This document shows positions 5,921 through 6,154 of a stretch of DNA of 6,154 nt, piece after piece. How positions within the stretch are numbered: position 1 is the stretch's first letter; the number at the start of each line of letters is the position of its first letter. Source of the stretch: Chloroflexota bacterium. GTDB taxonomy: Bacteria > Chloroflexota > Limnocylindria > QHBO01. Location: positions 1 through 6,154 of the forward strand of contig JAHFBB010000064.1 in the NCBI GenBank assembly GCA_023250255.1. Reading direction: 5' to 3'. The notes under the pieces were generated by a model, which saw only the letters and a list, made by a program, of their open reading frames with translations, was not told the origin of the DNA and did no database searches. A program made the translations under genes and the position numbers.

Positions 5921-5934
5921 GGGCCGAACGGCCC
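5921..5934. repeat. 14-bp near-perfect palindrome GGGCCGAACGGCCC
   Basis: GGGCCG and CGGCCC are complementary 6-base arms around an AA centre, placed about midway between the two divergent start codons. There is no T-run on the 3' side on either strand where a terminator would need it, so a protein-binding site is more likely than a terminator. No known regulator is recognised. Confidence 0.45.
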
Positions 5935-5989
5935 CAAAACCTGCGGGCCAGCAGTCACCCAATCGGTCAAAGCGCGACAATGGGCCGGC

Positions 5990-6154
5990 ATGTGCGGACG
6001 CTTCGCCCAGCCCCGATCGAGCGAGGACCTAGCCCGCCTGTTCGCCGCTCGGCCCGCCAGCGACCTGCCCGGCGAGCGCTACAACGTGGCGCCCACCGAT
6101 GAGGTTGCGGCAGTCCTCGAGCGCCACGACGAACGCATCCTCGACACCTTCCGC
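5990..6154 (+). CDS. SRAP-family protein (YedK/HMCES-like), 5' part only
   Basis: Fifty-five codons are visible before the window ends. The protein begins Met-Cys-Gly-Arg-Phe (MCGRFAQP), the hallmark of the SOS-response-associated peptidase (SRAP) family. In that family, Cys2 becomes N-terminal after Met removal and forms a covalent thiazolidine link with abasic sites in single-stranded DNA, shielding them during replication. The second family motif, RYNVAPT (30-36), is also present. The later active-site residues (an Asn, Glu and His in the family) lie outside the window, so intactness cannot be judged. The start is certain because Cys2 must follow it; the ATG ten bases earlier (5980) is in another frame. 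No Shine-Dalgarno is seen and the transcript may be leaderless. It is divergent from the oxidase operon and probably functionally unrelated to it. Confidence 0.93.
   Translation, partial: MCGRFAQPRSSEDLARLFAARPASDLPGERYNVAPTDEVAAVLERHDERILDTFR

Larger units (their letters stand above)
5844..5989. promoter_or_regulatory. Divergent intergenic region between multicopper oxidase and SRAP genes
   Basis: This 146-bp non-coding gap must contain the promoters for both flanking genes. For the oxidase the best -10 on the minus strand is TACAAA (5896 to 5891), giving a leader of about 45 nt; no good -35 is seen. For the SRAP gene GACAAT (5976-5981) lies 8 nt before the ATG and no Shine-Dalgarno is present, suggesting a leaderless transcript. 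Between them lie several short repeats, listed separately. No known regulator box could be identified. Confidence 0.5.

Noticed and set aside
5921..5940. Intrinsic terminator at the GGGCCGAACGGCCC hairpin
   Set aside because: On the plus strand the hairpin is followed by CAAAAC, and on the minus strand by ATCCGTT. Neither gives a U-run, and both flanking genes diverge from this site.
1..6154. tRNA, rRNA, CRISPR array, insertion sequence or phage genes
   Set aside because: No cloverleaf-like gene, repeat-spacer pattern, transposase motif or terminal inverted repeats were seen. Nearly all of the window is accounted for by coding sequence.

Overview
The window is high-GC DNA (roughly two-thirds G+C by eye). 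It is densely packed with six protein-coding genes, two of them cut by the window edges, and has no RNA genes, mobile elements or CRISPR. Several things suggest a soil or freshwater Chloroflexota (Limnocylindria/Ellin-type) or an actinobacterial relative. These are the high GC, starts that lack a Shine-Dalgarno but sit just downstream of TANNNT hexamers (leaderless style), the fused receiver/thioredoxin-reductase-like protein and the cupredoxin-fused multicopper oxidase. This taxonomic guess is inference of low to moderate confidence.

Layout: 1-1091 (minus, truncated) encodes a histidine kinase with an N-terminal cyclic-nucleotide-binding domain. Immediately upstream, 1102-2775 (minus) encodes a response-regulator receiver fused to a glutaredoxin-like domain and a thioredoxin-reductase-like flavoprotein that has lost the redox CxxC. 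The two are 10 bp apart and very likely form one operon: a two-component pair whose output is a flavoenzyme instead of a DNA-binding domain. Across a 45-bp divergent gap, 2821-3990 (plus) encodes a FOXRED1-like FAD-dependent amine/amino-acid oxidoreductase. It converges on the next operon, and the two share one CTAG as the stop codon on both strands.

The second minus-strand operon reads from 5843 to 3987. It encodes a membrane-anchored multicopper oxidase with an extra N-terminal blue-copper domain, followed 6 bp later by a 176-aa hypothetical protein of a family with a YxPPLGxxG motif. A 146-bp divergent intergenic region (5844-5989) holds several small repeats. It separates this operon from a plus-strand SRAP-family (YedK/HMCES-like) DNA-protein crosslink protein starting at 5990 and truncated by the window end.

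The common theme is redox chemistry: two flavoproteins, a copper oxidase and a kinase/receiver pair that may sense cyclic nucleotide. All four complete genes stop with TAG. The most notable points are the enzyme-output two-component module with its Cys-less reductase, and the blue-copper plus two-domain laccase fusion.
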